The notes beneath the pieces were generated by a model. It did not search any database. It had not been told where the DNA came from and saw only the letters and a program-made list of their open reading frames with translations. 30,221 bases of DNA from DASVBJ01 sp036375895 (GTDB lineage: Bacteria; Actinomycetota; Actinomycetes; JACCUZ01), in contig DASVBJ010000272.1 of NCBI GenBank assembly GCA_036375895.1, forward strand, positions 1-30,221, in the 5' to 3' direction. Positions 15,809-22,029 of this stretch are shown here, one piece after another (position 1 is the first letter of the stretch; each line of letters opens with the position of its first letter). Position numbers and translations under genes: made by a program.

Positions 15809-16978
15809 ATGGACCTGACGGGGATCGTGGGGCGGGCGCTGCCCGCCCTGGACGCGTGTGCACCCGAGATGGTCGTCGAGACCCTGCGCCTGCTGCTCCG
15901 CGAGGCCCTGCCCGTGCAGGACCTGGCGGTCTACCTCGTCGACTACGACCAGGAGCTGCTGCTGGAGCTGACCGACGGCACCCACCACAGCGCCCGGGTC
16001 GTCGACGTCGAGGAGGGCCCGCTCGGCGAGGCGTTCGTCTCCGGGGCTCCGGTCGTGGTCGAAGACGGCCACGGGGGCGCGGTCACCCACGTGCCCATGG
16101 TCAGCCGGGGTGAGCGTTTTGGCGTGCTGGTGGTGAGCACGTCGAGCCCTCCGCCCACCACCGCGGTGGACGAGCTCGTCCGGCTCGGCGCCGTGCTGGC
16201 CCTGGTCGTGCCCCAGGCCTCGCTCTACTCCGACCACCTGGAGCGCACGCGCCGCGCCGTCCCCCTGACGCTGCCCGCGGAGATCCAGTGGTCCGAGCTG
16301 CCGGTCCGGGCGTACAGCTGCGACCGGTTCGACGTCGCGGGCCAGCTGTGCCCGGCGTACGAGGTCGGTGGCGACGTCTTCGACTACACGCTGGAGGGCA
16401 ACCACCTGCAGGTCACCGCCCTCGACGCCATGGGTCACGGGCTCGGCGCCAGCCTGCTCGGCTCGCTCGCGATCAACGCGCTCCGCAACAACCGCCGCGC
16501 CGGGCTGTCGCTGGTCGACCAGGTGCGCGGCGCCGACCGCGTGCTGTACGGCCAGCACGGCGGCGACAAGTTCGTCTGCGGCGCGTTCGTGCGGCTCGAC
16601 ACGGAGACCGGCGACGTCGTGGCGGTCAACGCCGGGCACCCGTTCGGCGTGCTGGTGCGGGCCGGGGCGGGGCGCCCGTTCGACGTGCCCGCGCAGCTGC
16701 CGCTCGGGTTGTTCGAGCGGACGATGTACGACGAGCACCGGATGCGTCTCGAGCCCGGCGACCGGCTGGTGCTCGTGAGCGACGGGGTGCTCGAGGCGGC
16801 GCCGCCGGGAGGCGAGGAGTACGGCGAGGAGCGGCTGGTCGCCGACCTGGAGGCGCTCGACGGGATGGGCGCCGACGAGACGGTACGCCGGGTGATCCGC
16901 CGGCTCCGTCACTTCGAGGGCGTGGACCTGCGTGACGACATCACCGTGATCGTCCTCGACTGGCGCGGAGCGGGCTGA
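15809..16978 (+). CDS. GAF-domain SpoIIE/RsbU-type PP2C serine phosphatase
   Basis: Cytoplasmic protein of 389 residues. Residues about 20-135 look like a GAF-type sensor with DLAVYLVDYDQELLLEL and GPLGEAFVSGAPVVV; a short helical linker is followed by a PPM phosphatase domain from about 165 to the end. Metal-binding acidic residues are visible in AYEVGGDVFDY (Asp189), LDAMGHG (Asp206), LVSDGVLEA and RDDITVIVLD. Such proteins in actinobacteria dephosphorylate anti-sigma factor antagonists and thereby release alternative sigma factors; the partner is not encoded nearby. The ATG has GGAG four to five bases upstream. It diverges from thrS and is terminated by the hairpin at 17018-17050. The ssgB gene is 0.8 kb downstream, but a direct link is only speculation. 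Confidence 0.92.
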   Translation: MDLTGIVGRALPALDACAPEMVVETLRLLLREALPVQDLAVYLVDYDQELLLELTDGTHHSARVVDVEEGPLGEAFVSGAPVVVEDGHGGAVTHVPMVSRGERFGVLVVSTSSPPPTTAVDELVRLGAVLALVVPQASLYSDHLERTRRAVPLTLPAEIQWSELPVRAYSCDRFDVAGQLCPAYEVGGDVFDYTLEGNHLQVTALDAMGHGLGASLLGSLAINALRNNRRAGLSLVDQVRGADRVLYGQHGGDKFVCGAFVRLDTETGDVVAVNAGHPFGVLVRAGAGRPFDVPAQLPLGLFERTMYDEHRMRLEPGDRLVLVSDGVLEAAPPGGEEYGEERLVADLEALDGMGADETVRRVIRRLRHFEGVDLRDDITVIVLDWRGAG

Positions 16979-17017
16979 CCCGGAGGCCGGACGACCCTGA
17001 CCCCGATCGGACGCGAA

Positions 17018-17050
17018 AGGCCCTCCCCGGCGTGCTGCCCGGGAGGGCCT
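17018..17050. terminator. Bidirectional hairpin terminator
   Basis: Perfect 10-base inverted repeat AGGCCCTCCC / GGGAGGGCCT with a 13-base loop, placed between the 3' ends of the phosphatase gene (plus) and tRNA-Val (minus). On the minus strand the stem is followed by TTTCG, a short U-tract. GC-rich hairpins of this form are usual terminators in actinobacteria. Confidence 0.75.
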
Positions 17051-17064
17051 CCTGCTGCCTGCGG

Positions 17065-17136
17065 TGGGCGATACTGGGTTCGAACCAGTGACCTCCTCGG
17101 TGTGAACGAGGCGCTCTACCACTGAGCCAATCGCCC
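17065..17136 (-). tRNA. tRNA-Val (anticodon CAC)
   Basis: A 72-base cloverleaf reads on the minus strand from GGGCGAT (acceptor) through GGCTCAGTGGTAGAGC (D-arm) and CCTCG-TTCACAC-CGAGG (anticodon arm) to CTGG-TTCGAAC-CCAG (T-arm) and ATCGCCC with discriminator A. The anticodon CAC occupies 17102-17104 and reads GUG, a heavily used valine codon at this GC content. CC but not a complete CCA follows. A TAAGGT hexamer at 17150-17155 (minus strand) could be its -10 box, lying at the end of the upstream membrane protein gene. Confidence 0.97.
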
Positions 17137-17152
17137 GCGACGTGGCGAAACC

Positions 17153-17578
17153 TTACCCGATGACCGGCACCCACTCGGGCACGCCCTGCAACGCGACATA
17201 GCCGGCGAGGGCACCCACGACCAGCAGGAAGGTGGCCAACCCGATCAGGCCACGCACCAGCATGGACTGGGCCATGACCCAGTCGGTCCAGGCCCCGACC
17301 TTCGCCCGCGCGAAGTGCAGGAGCCGCTGGGCCCAGAGGAACTCGGTGCTGAGGATGAACAGCCCGGCGAAGATGACCAGCCAGCCGGGGCCGGGCAGCG
17401 GCAGCAGGACGATGCCGACCGCGATCACCGTCACGCCGATGACGCCGACGATGACCCGGTAGGCGAAGTTCGTCATGCGGCGCTTGCGGATGTGATGGCG
17501 CACGCGGTGGTGCACCCGTGGGGGTTTGGGTGCCTCGTCCCCGCGCCCCTGGGCGACCGGCTCCTCGCGCTGGTGCAC
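17153..17578 (-). CDS. PGPGW-family (TIGR02611-like) transmembrane protein
   Basis: Protein of 141 residues: a hydrophilic, His/Arg-rich cytoplasmic head (about 1-36), then two hydrophobic regions. The first contains LLPLPGPGWLVIFAGLFIL, the motif that gives the family its name; the second lies near 107-133. Family members are small actinobacterial membrane proteins of unknown function. The GTG at 17578 sits right after a tandem repeat containing GAGAGGGGAC, which may act as its ribosome site; an ATG at 17476 (MTNFAYRV) would be an alternative start just before the membrane region. It diverges from ssgB and is upstream of tRNA-Val on the same strand. Confidence 0.85.
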   Translation of the reverse strand: MHQREEPVAQGRGDEAPKPPRVHHRVRHHIRKRRMTNFAYRVIVGVIGVTVIAVGIVLLPLPGPGWLVIFAGLFILSTEFLWAQRLLHFARAKVGAWTDWVMAQSMLVRGLIGLATFLLVVGALAGYVALQGVPEWVPVIG

Positions 17579-17581
17579 CTA

Positions 17582-17606
17582 GTCCCCTCTCGAGGTCCCC
17601 TCTCGA
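17582..17606. repeat. Tandem 12-base repeat before the PGPGW gene
   Basis: GTCCCCTCTCGA occurs twice (17582-17593 and 17595-17606) with one base between, a 13-base period. On the minus strand each copy reads TCGAGAGGGGAC, a purine-rich ribosome-site-like sequence; the inner copy ends four bases before the GTG of the membrane protein gene. Confidence 0.6.
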
Positions 17607-17608
17607 CC

Positions 17609-17636
17609 CGTAACACCCTACGTACTCGCTCGTTGA
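17609..17636 (+). promoter_or_regulatory. BldN-like promoter of ssgB
   Basis: CGTAAC (17609-17614), a 16-base spacer and CGTTGA (17631-17636) match exactly the consensus I know for the Streptomyces developmental ECF sigma factor BldN (CGTAAC-N16-CGTTGA). Transcription would start near 17643, giving a leader of about 100 bases before the ssgB ATG. The target makes biological sense, because SsgB acts in sporulation. The match is seen directly; use of this promoter is inferred. Confidence 0.65.
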
Positions 17637-17640
17637 CATC

Positions 17641-17665
17641 GGCGGAAGGACGGATGTTTTCCGCC
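17641..17665 (+). promoter_or_regulatory. Inverted repeat in the ssgB leader
   Basis: GGCGGAA (17641-17647) pairs with TTCCGCC (17659-17665) over an 11-base loop, right where the BldN-like promoter would start its transcript. A second, shorter inverted repeat GGAA-N6-TTCC lies at 17671-17684. They could be an RNA hairpin or operator sites for a developmental regulator; nothing in the sequence decides between these. Confidence 0.4.
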
Positions 17666-17742
17666 CCTCCGGAACGGGGATTCCAGGTGTACCCCCTCGC
17701 CCCTCCCCCCAGGGGCACGGCTCGGCCCCCTAGGAGCAGCGC

Positions 17743-18165
17743 ATGAACGGCTGGGTGCCTTCCACGGTCACCCGTGAGCTGACTGTCCAGCTCGTGGCCC
17801 CCGGAGACGGCAGCGTCTCACTTCCAGTCGTCTTCCACTACGACACCGAGGATCCGTACGCCGTCCACGCCAACTTCCGCACCGGCCAGGGCGACGGCGT
17901 CTCCTGGGTGTTCGCCCGCGAGCTGCTGACGCTCGGTGTGAACCACCCCTCGGGCGACGGCGACGTGCGGGTCTGGCCGTCGTGGAGTGCCGGCGCCGAG
18001 GTCGTGTTCATCGGCCTGACCTCGCCTGATGGCGAGGCGCTGCTGCAGGCCTCGACGCGAGAGCTCGTGGACTTCCTCGGCCGCACCTACGCGCTCTGCC
18101 CGCAGGGCCAGGAGCGCGAGCACCTCGACGTCGACCGCGCGATCGAGGCCCTGCTCGCCAGCTGA
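17743..18165 (+). CDS. ssgB: SsgB-like sporulation/cell division activator
   Basis: SsgA-like protein of 140 residues, the usual size. Family-typical blocks are STVTRELTVQLV near the start, PVVFHYDTEDPYAVHANF (about 28-45), VSWVFARELLTLGV and GDGDVRVWPSW. In Streptomyces, SsgB marks future sporulation septa and helps recruit FtsZ; orthologues in other actinobacteria are thought to serve related division or morphogenesis roles. The ATG has AGGAG six bases upstream. The BldN-like promoter and a hairpin precede it. It converges with hutI, 19 bases apart. SsgB-type proteins are restricted to morphologically complex actinobacteria, which helps to place the organism. Confidence 0.92.
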   Translation: MNGWVPSTVTRELTVQLVAPGDGSVSLPVVFHYDTEDPYAVHANFRTGQGDGVSWVFARELLTLGVNHPSGDGDVRVWPSWSAGAEVVFIGLTSPDGEALLQASTRELVDFLGRTYALCPQGQEREHLDVDRAIEALLAS

Positions 18166-18184
18166 GGCCGCACCACCACGGGGG

Positions 18185-19351
18185 TCAGTGCACGACGCGT
18201 CCGCCGACGACGGTGTGTCGTACGGCGGGCGCGCCGAGGTGGGCGACGACGTCGGCCTCGTGCTCGGCATCGAGCACGGCGAGGTCTCCCCACGCCCCGG
18301 CGCCGAGGTGTCCCACGTCGTCCCGGCGCAGCGAGCGGGCCGCACCCAGCGTCGCGGCCCGGAACGCCTCGTCGACCGAGAGGCCCATGGCCAGGCAGGC
18401 CAGCTGCACGGCGTACGGCATCGACTCGCACCAGGACGTGCCCGGGTTGCAGTCGGTGGCCAGCGCGAGCTCGACGCCCGCGTCGCGCAGCACTGCTGCG
18501 TGACCCCAGGCCTGCGACCGCAGCGACAGCGTGACCGTCGGCAGCAGGACCCCGACCACCCCGGCAGCGGCCATCGCCCGCGCATCGTCGGCCGTCACGT
18601 GCTCCAGGTGGTCTGCGCTCGCGCAGCCCAGCTCGGCGGCCAGCGCGGCGGCGCCCGTGCGGGCAATCTCCTCGGCGTGCAGCCGCAGGCCCATGCCGTG
18701 CGCGCGGGCCGCGGTGAGGATGCGCCGCGCCTCGTCGACGGTGAAGACGCCCTGGTCGCAGAAGACGTCGCACCAGCGGGCGCCGTGGGCCGCGGCCGCC
18801 GGCAGGGTCGCGATCACCTCGTCGACGTAGTCGAGCCGGTCGCGGCCGGCGGGGACCACGTGGGCGCCGAGGTAGGTCGCCTCCAGCCGCACCGGCGTCT
18901 CGGCCCGCAGCAGCCGGACCACCTCCAGCAGGCGCAGCTCCTCGGCGCGGTCTAGGCCGTACCCGGTCTTGACCTCCATCGTGGTGGTGCCGTGCGCGAG
19001 GGCGGCTGCGGCCCGGTCGGCGGCCAGCCTCAGCAGCTCGGCGGTGCCGGCCGACCGGGTCGCCTCGACGGTCGTCCGGATGCCACCGCCGTCGTAGCGC
19101 TCCCCCGCCAGCCGGGCGACGAACTCCCCGCGGCGCACGCCGGCGAAGACCAGGTGGGTGTGCGCGTCGACGAAGCCCGGCACCACCGCCGCGCCCTCCA
19201 CGTCGAGGACCTCCTCCGGCGCGTCGGCGGGCAGCGCCGCCTCCGGGCCGGTCCAGGCGACCCGGCCGTCACGCACGACGACCGCGGCCCCCTCGAGCGG
19301 CGGACCCGTCATGGTGAGCACGCGGCCGGCGCCGCGGACGGTGAGGTTCAC
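18185..19351 (-). CDS. hutI: Imidazolonepropionase
   Basis: Amidohydrolase (388 residues) for the third step of histidine degradation: it hydrolyses 4-imidazolone-5-propanoate to N-formimidoyl-L-glutamate. The metal-binding FVDAHTHLVFAG (His64, His66) is present, then GERYDGGGIRTTV, TTTMEVKTGYGL, LGAHVVP, LRLHAEEI, SADHLEH and ALATDCNPGTS with the last metal-ligand aspartate. The GTG at 19351 overlaps the transporter stop (GTGA) and gives normal family length; the frame is open much farther upstream, but that part is antisense-type Arg-rich sequence over the transporter gene. It is co-transcribed with the EamA transporter and separated from hutU by a regulator-oxidase pair on the opposite strand. 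Confidence 0.96.
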   Translation of the reverse strand: MNLTVRGAGRVLTMTGPPLEGAAVVVRDGRVAWTGPEAALPADAPEEVLDVEGAAVVPGFVDAHTHLVFAGVRRGEFVARLAGERYDGGGIRTTVEATRSAGTAELLRLAADRAAAALAHGTTTMEVKTGYGLDRAEELRLLEVVRLLRAETPVRLEATYLGAHVVPAGRDRLDYVDEVIATLPAAAAHGARWCDVFCDQGVFTVDEARRILTAARAHGMGLRLHAEEIARTGAAALAAELGCASADHLEHVTADDARAMAAAGVVGVLLPTVTLSLRSQAWGHAAVLRDAGVELALATDCNPGTSWCESMPYAVQLACLAMGLSVDEAFRAATLGAARSLRRDDVGHLGAGAWGDLAVLDAEHEADVVAHLGAPAVRHTVVGGRVVH

Positions 19352-20280
19352 GGCCCGATCGTCGCGGACACGGGGACCGCCGCGTCGGTCGAGGGGGTCG
19401 GTCGGGGCTGCCGACGCCCGGCGGTCGCGCCGACCACGCCCGCGAGCACCACGGCACAGCCGACGAGCTGCACCGGCGACGGCCGCTCGGCGAGGACGGC
19501 CGCCGCGAGCACCACCGACGCCACCGGCTGCAGGAGCAGCATCACCGAGGTCAGGGCGGCCGGCACGCGGGGCAGCGAGACCGAGATCAGCAGCCAGCCC
19601 ACCACCTGCGAGGTGATGGCGAGCAGCAGCAGCCAGCCGTGTCCTGGCCAGGACGGCACAAGGTCGACCCCGCCGGAGATCGGGCCGAGCAGGACGGAGC
19701 ACACGGCCGCGACCGCGGTGGCGTCGAACAGCGGGCCGGCGACGCGACGCAGGTCGTGGGCGCCGCGCCGCAGCACGAGCAGGAACCCGGCGTACGCGAT
19801 GGAGGTCCCCACGCCGAAGACCACGCCGAGCGCGGGGCTCTCGCCGTAGGCGCCGCCGCCGACCGCGCCGGAGATGAGCACGACCCCGCCGAGCACCACC
19901 GGCACCGCGAGGACCAGCCGCGGGCTCGGCCGCTCGCCGAGCAGCCACCAGGCCACGACGCCCACGATGACGACCTGCAGGTTGCCGAGGACCGTGCCGA
20001 TGCCGGCGCCCACCGCGGCGATCGCGTGGTGCCAGAGCACCAGGTCGAGGGCGAAGAACACGCCCGCCGCCGCCGCGAGCCGACGGTCGTGCGCCGGGCG
20101 CGTGCCGTAGCGTCGGTCCTCACGCAGCATGAGCAGGCCGAGGACCGGCAGCGCATAGAGGCAGCGGAAGGTGGCAGCGGTAGCCGGCGCGACGTCGGCC
20201 AACCGGACGAGCGTGGCGGAGGTGGCGATGCACCCGGCACCCGCGGCGGCGGCGAGCACCGGTCGGTCGCTCAGCGCCAC
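19348..20280 (-). CDS. EamA/DMT-superfamily transporter
   Basis: Ten-helix integral membrane protein (310 residues) built of two EamA repeats of about 140 residues each; the repeat end signature appears as VAWWLLGERPSP and AAAVLAERPSP. Such proteins usually export or import amino acids or small metabolites. Its overlap with hutI suggests that it may move histidine, a pathway intermediate or a related compound, but this rests on context only. The GTG at 20280 has GGAGG seven bases upstream. The divergent gap to the CGNR regulator gene is 88 bases and carries palindromes at 20302-20313 and 20316-20343. Confidence 0.88.
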   Translation of the reverse strand: MALSDRPVLAAAAGAGCIATSATLVRLADVAPATAATFRCLYALPVLGLLMLREDRRYGTRPAHDRRLAAAAGVFFALDLVLWHHAIAAVGAGIGTVLGNLQVVIVGVVAWWLLGERPSPRLVLAVPVVLGGVVLISGAVGGGAYGESPALGVVFGVGTSIAYAGFLLVLRRGAHDLRRVAGPLFDATAVAAVCSVLLGPISGGVDLVPSWPGHGWLLLLAITSQVVGWLLISVSLPRVPAALTSVMLLLQPVASVVLAAAVLAERPSPVQLVGCAVVLAGVVGATAGRRQPRPTPSTDAAVPVSATIGP

Positions 20281-20301
20281 GGTCCCACCTCCGTCACCGC
20301 A

Positions 20302-20343
20302 CCTGTCGACAGGAGCGTCCGCAGGTTACGCTACTGTCGGACG
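20302..20343. promoter_or_regulatory. Palindromes and overlapping -10 boxes in divergent gap
   Basis: CCTGTCGACAGG (20302-20313) is a perfect 12-base palindrome. Next to it CGTCCG (20316-20321) and CGGACG (20338-20343) form an inverted repeat. Inside the latter, TACGCT (plus, 20327-20332) and TAGCGT (minus, 20328-20333) are overlapping -10-like hexamers. This is the layout expected of an operator controlling both the regulator/oxidase pair and the transporter-hutI pair. Confidence 0.5.
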
Positions 20344-20368
20344 GCACCCTAGCAGGGGAAGGTGACCC

Positions 20369-20920
20369 GTGGACCTCGGCCACGACACGGTGTGCGCGCT
20401 GGGCACCATCGTCGACCTCGTCAACAGCTCGCCGGACGTGGGCGGGGCGGAGGGGCTCGCCGACCTCGATGACCTGGCGGCGTTCGTCCGCCGCCGGGAG
20501 ATCTCGGACGCGGGGAAGCTCACGACGGAGGACCTCGAGGCCGTACGACGGCTGCGCGCCCGGCTGGACGCCGTCTTCCGGGCGGCCGACCAGGCGGAGG
20601 CGGTGCGGCTCGTCAACGCGCTGGTGGCCGACGCGCGCACCACCCCACGGCTCACCGACCACGACGGCTGGCCGCTGCACATCCACTACTTCGCGCCGGG
20701 CGCGCGGCTGGCCGAGCACCTGGCCGCCGACTGCGCGATGGCGCTGGCCTTCGTGCTGACCGCCGGCGAGCGGCAGCGCCTCGCGACCTGTGCCGCCCCC
20801 GACTGCGCACGGGTGCTCATCGACCTGTCCCGCAACCGGTCGCGGCGCTACTGCGACAGCCGCACCTGCGGCAACCGGCTGCACGTGGCGGCCTACCGGG
20901 CCCGCCAGCGCACGGGCTGA
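20369..20920 (+). CDS. CGNR zinc-finger (ABATE-type) regulator
   Basis: Protein of 183 residues with a helical ABATE-like N-terminal domain and a C-terminal zinc finger. The four cysteines are Cys141, Cys146, Cys162 and Cys167, the last in the name-giving CGNR (167-170), followed by a basic helix HVAAYRARQR. Proteins of this type are regarded as DNA-binding regulators, often of genes beside them. The GTG start follows AGGGGAAGGTGA. The next gene begins four bases after its stop codon, so it forms a two-gene operon with the 2-hydroxy-acid oxidase. The palindromes upstream could be its own operator. Confidence 0.9.
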   Translation: MDLGHDTVCALGTIVDLVNSSPDVGGAEGLADLDDLAAFVRRREISDAGKLTTEDLEAVRRLRARLDAVFRAADQAEAVRLVNALVADARTTPRLTDHDGWPLHIHYFAPGARLAEHLAADCAMALAFVLTAGERQRLATCAAPDCARVLIDLSRNRSRRYCDSRTCGNRLHVAAYRARQRTG

Positions 20921-20924
20921 GCCG

Positions 20925-21995
20925 GTGGACGGGGACCGCCCGGTGGGCCTGGCCGACCTGGAGTCGCTCGCCCGCGACCGGCTGCCGGCGGCGGCCCTGG
21001 CCTACCTCGGGTGCGGCAGCGGCGACGAGCACACCGTGCGCTGGAACCTCGACGCCTGGCCCGAGATCCGCCTCGCGCCGCGCAACCTCGTCGACGTGGG
21101 CCGCATCGACACCGGCCTCCGGCTGCTCGGGCAGCCCCTCGACCACCCGATCCTGCTCGCCCCCACCGCGGCGCACCGGCTCTTCCACCCCGACGGCGAG
21201 CTGGCGACGCTGCGGGGCGCGGCCGACGCGGCGGCTCTCTACGTCCAGTCGACCCTCGGCTCGGTCGTGGTCGAGGAGGTCGGCGAGGCGGCCACCTCGC
21301 CGTGGTGGTTCCAGCTCTACGTGCAGCGCGACCGCGGGTTCACCCGGGAGCTGGTGCTGCGCGCGGCGGAAGCCGGGGCCTCGGCGCTGGTGCTGACCGT
21401 CGACCTGCCGGTGCTCGGCGCGCGCGATGCCGACCGGCGCGACCGCACCGGCCTGGCGCCCGGCGCCGACTACGTCAACCTGCGCGGGCTCGAGCTCGCA
21501 CCCGACCCGGCGCCGCCCGAGCGCCGCGTCTACAACCCGCACCTCGACCCCACCGTGACCTGGGACGACCTCGAGTGGCTGCGCGCCATCACCCCGCTGC
21601 CGCTCGTCGCGAAGGGCGTCCTGCGCCCCGACGACGCACTGCGCTGCCTCGACCAGGGCGTGGCGGCGATCATCGTCTCCAACCACGGTGGGCGGGCGCT
21701 GGACACGGTGCCGGCCACCGCGCACGCGCTGCCACCGGTGGTTGACGCGGTGGCCGGACGGGTGCCGGTGCTGGTGGACGGCGGGATCCGCCGCGGCGTC
21801 GACGTGGCCAAGGCGCTGGTCCTCGGCGCGACGGCGGTCCTCGTGGGACGCCCCTACGTCTGGGGGCTGGCGGTGGACGGCGCCGACGGCGTGCGCCACG
21901 TCGTCGACGTGCTGCGCACCGAGCTGGAGATGGCCATGGGCCTGCTCGGCGCACCCCGGCTCGCCGATCTGACGCCCGACCTCCTCTGGCGCTGA
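20925..21995 (+). CDS. FMN-dependent 2-hydroxy-acid oxidase/dehydrogenase
   Basis: TIM-barrel flavoprotein (356 residues) that oxidises an L-2-hydroxy acid to the 2-oxo acid. The N-terminus has the family pattern AYLGCGSGDEHTVRWN, then LLAPTAAHRLFHPDGE, WFQLYVQRD, VLTVDLPVLG, the active-site block VSNHGGRALD with His254 as base and Arg257 for carboxylate binding, and the FMN phosphate region DGGIRRGVDVAKAL. The substrate is not clear: lactate, mandelate or glycolate are usual, and the hut context makes an imidazole hydroxy acid conceivable. The GTG at 20925 was chosen for tight spacing; the GTG at 20943 is also possible. It converges with hutU. Confidence 0.9.
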   Translation: MDGDRPVGLADLESLARDRLPAAALAYLGCGSGDEHTVRWNLDAWPEIRLAPRNLVDVGRIDTGLRLLGQPLDHPILLAPTAAHRLFHPDGELATLRGAADAAALYVQSTLGSVVVEEVGEAATSPWWFQLYVQRDRGFTRELVLRAAEAGASALVLTVDLPVLGARDADRRDRTGLAPGADYVNLRGLELAPDPAPPERRVYNPHLDPTVTWDDLEWLRAITPLPLVAKGVLRPDDALRCLDQGVAAIIVSNHGGRALDTVPATAHALPPVVDAVAGRVPVLVDGGIRRGVDVAKALVLGATAVLVGRPYVWGLAVDGADGVRHVVDVLRTELEMAMGLLGAPRLADLTPDLLWR

Positions 21996-22006
21996 TCCGC
22001 TCAGCG

Positions 22007-22021
22007 GCCCCCGCAGGGGGC
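22007..22021. terminator. Hairpin between convergent oxidase and hutU genes
   Basis: GCCCCC-GCA-GGGGGC is a perfect six-base stem with a three-base loop in the 34-base gap between two convergent stop codons. There is no U-tract. Its position supports use as a bidirectional terminator. Confidence 0.55.
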
Positions 22022-22029
22022 GGGGGCGG

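Noticed and set aside
19352..19948. N-terminal extension of hutI to 587 codons
   Set aside because: The added part is Arg/Ala-rich and lies over the EamA transporter gene; the GTGA overlap at 19348-19351 and normal family length support the shorter protein.
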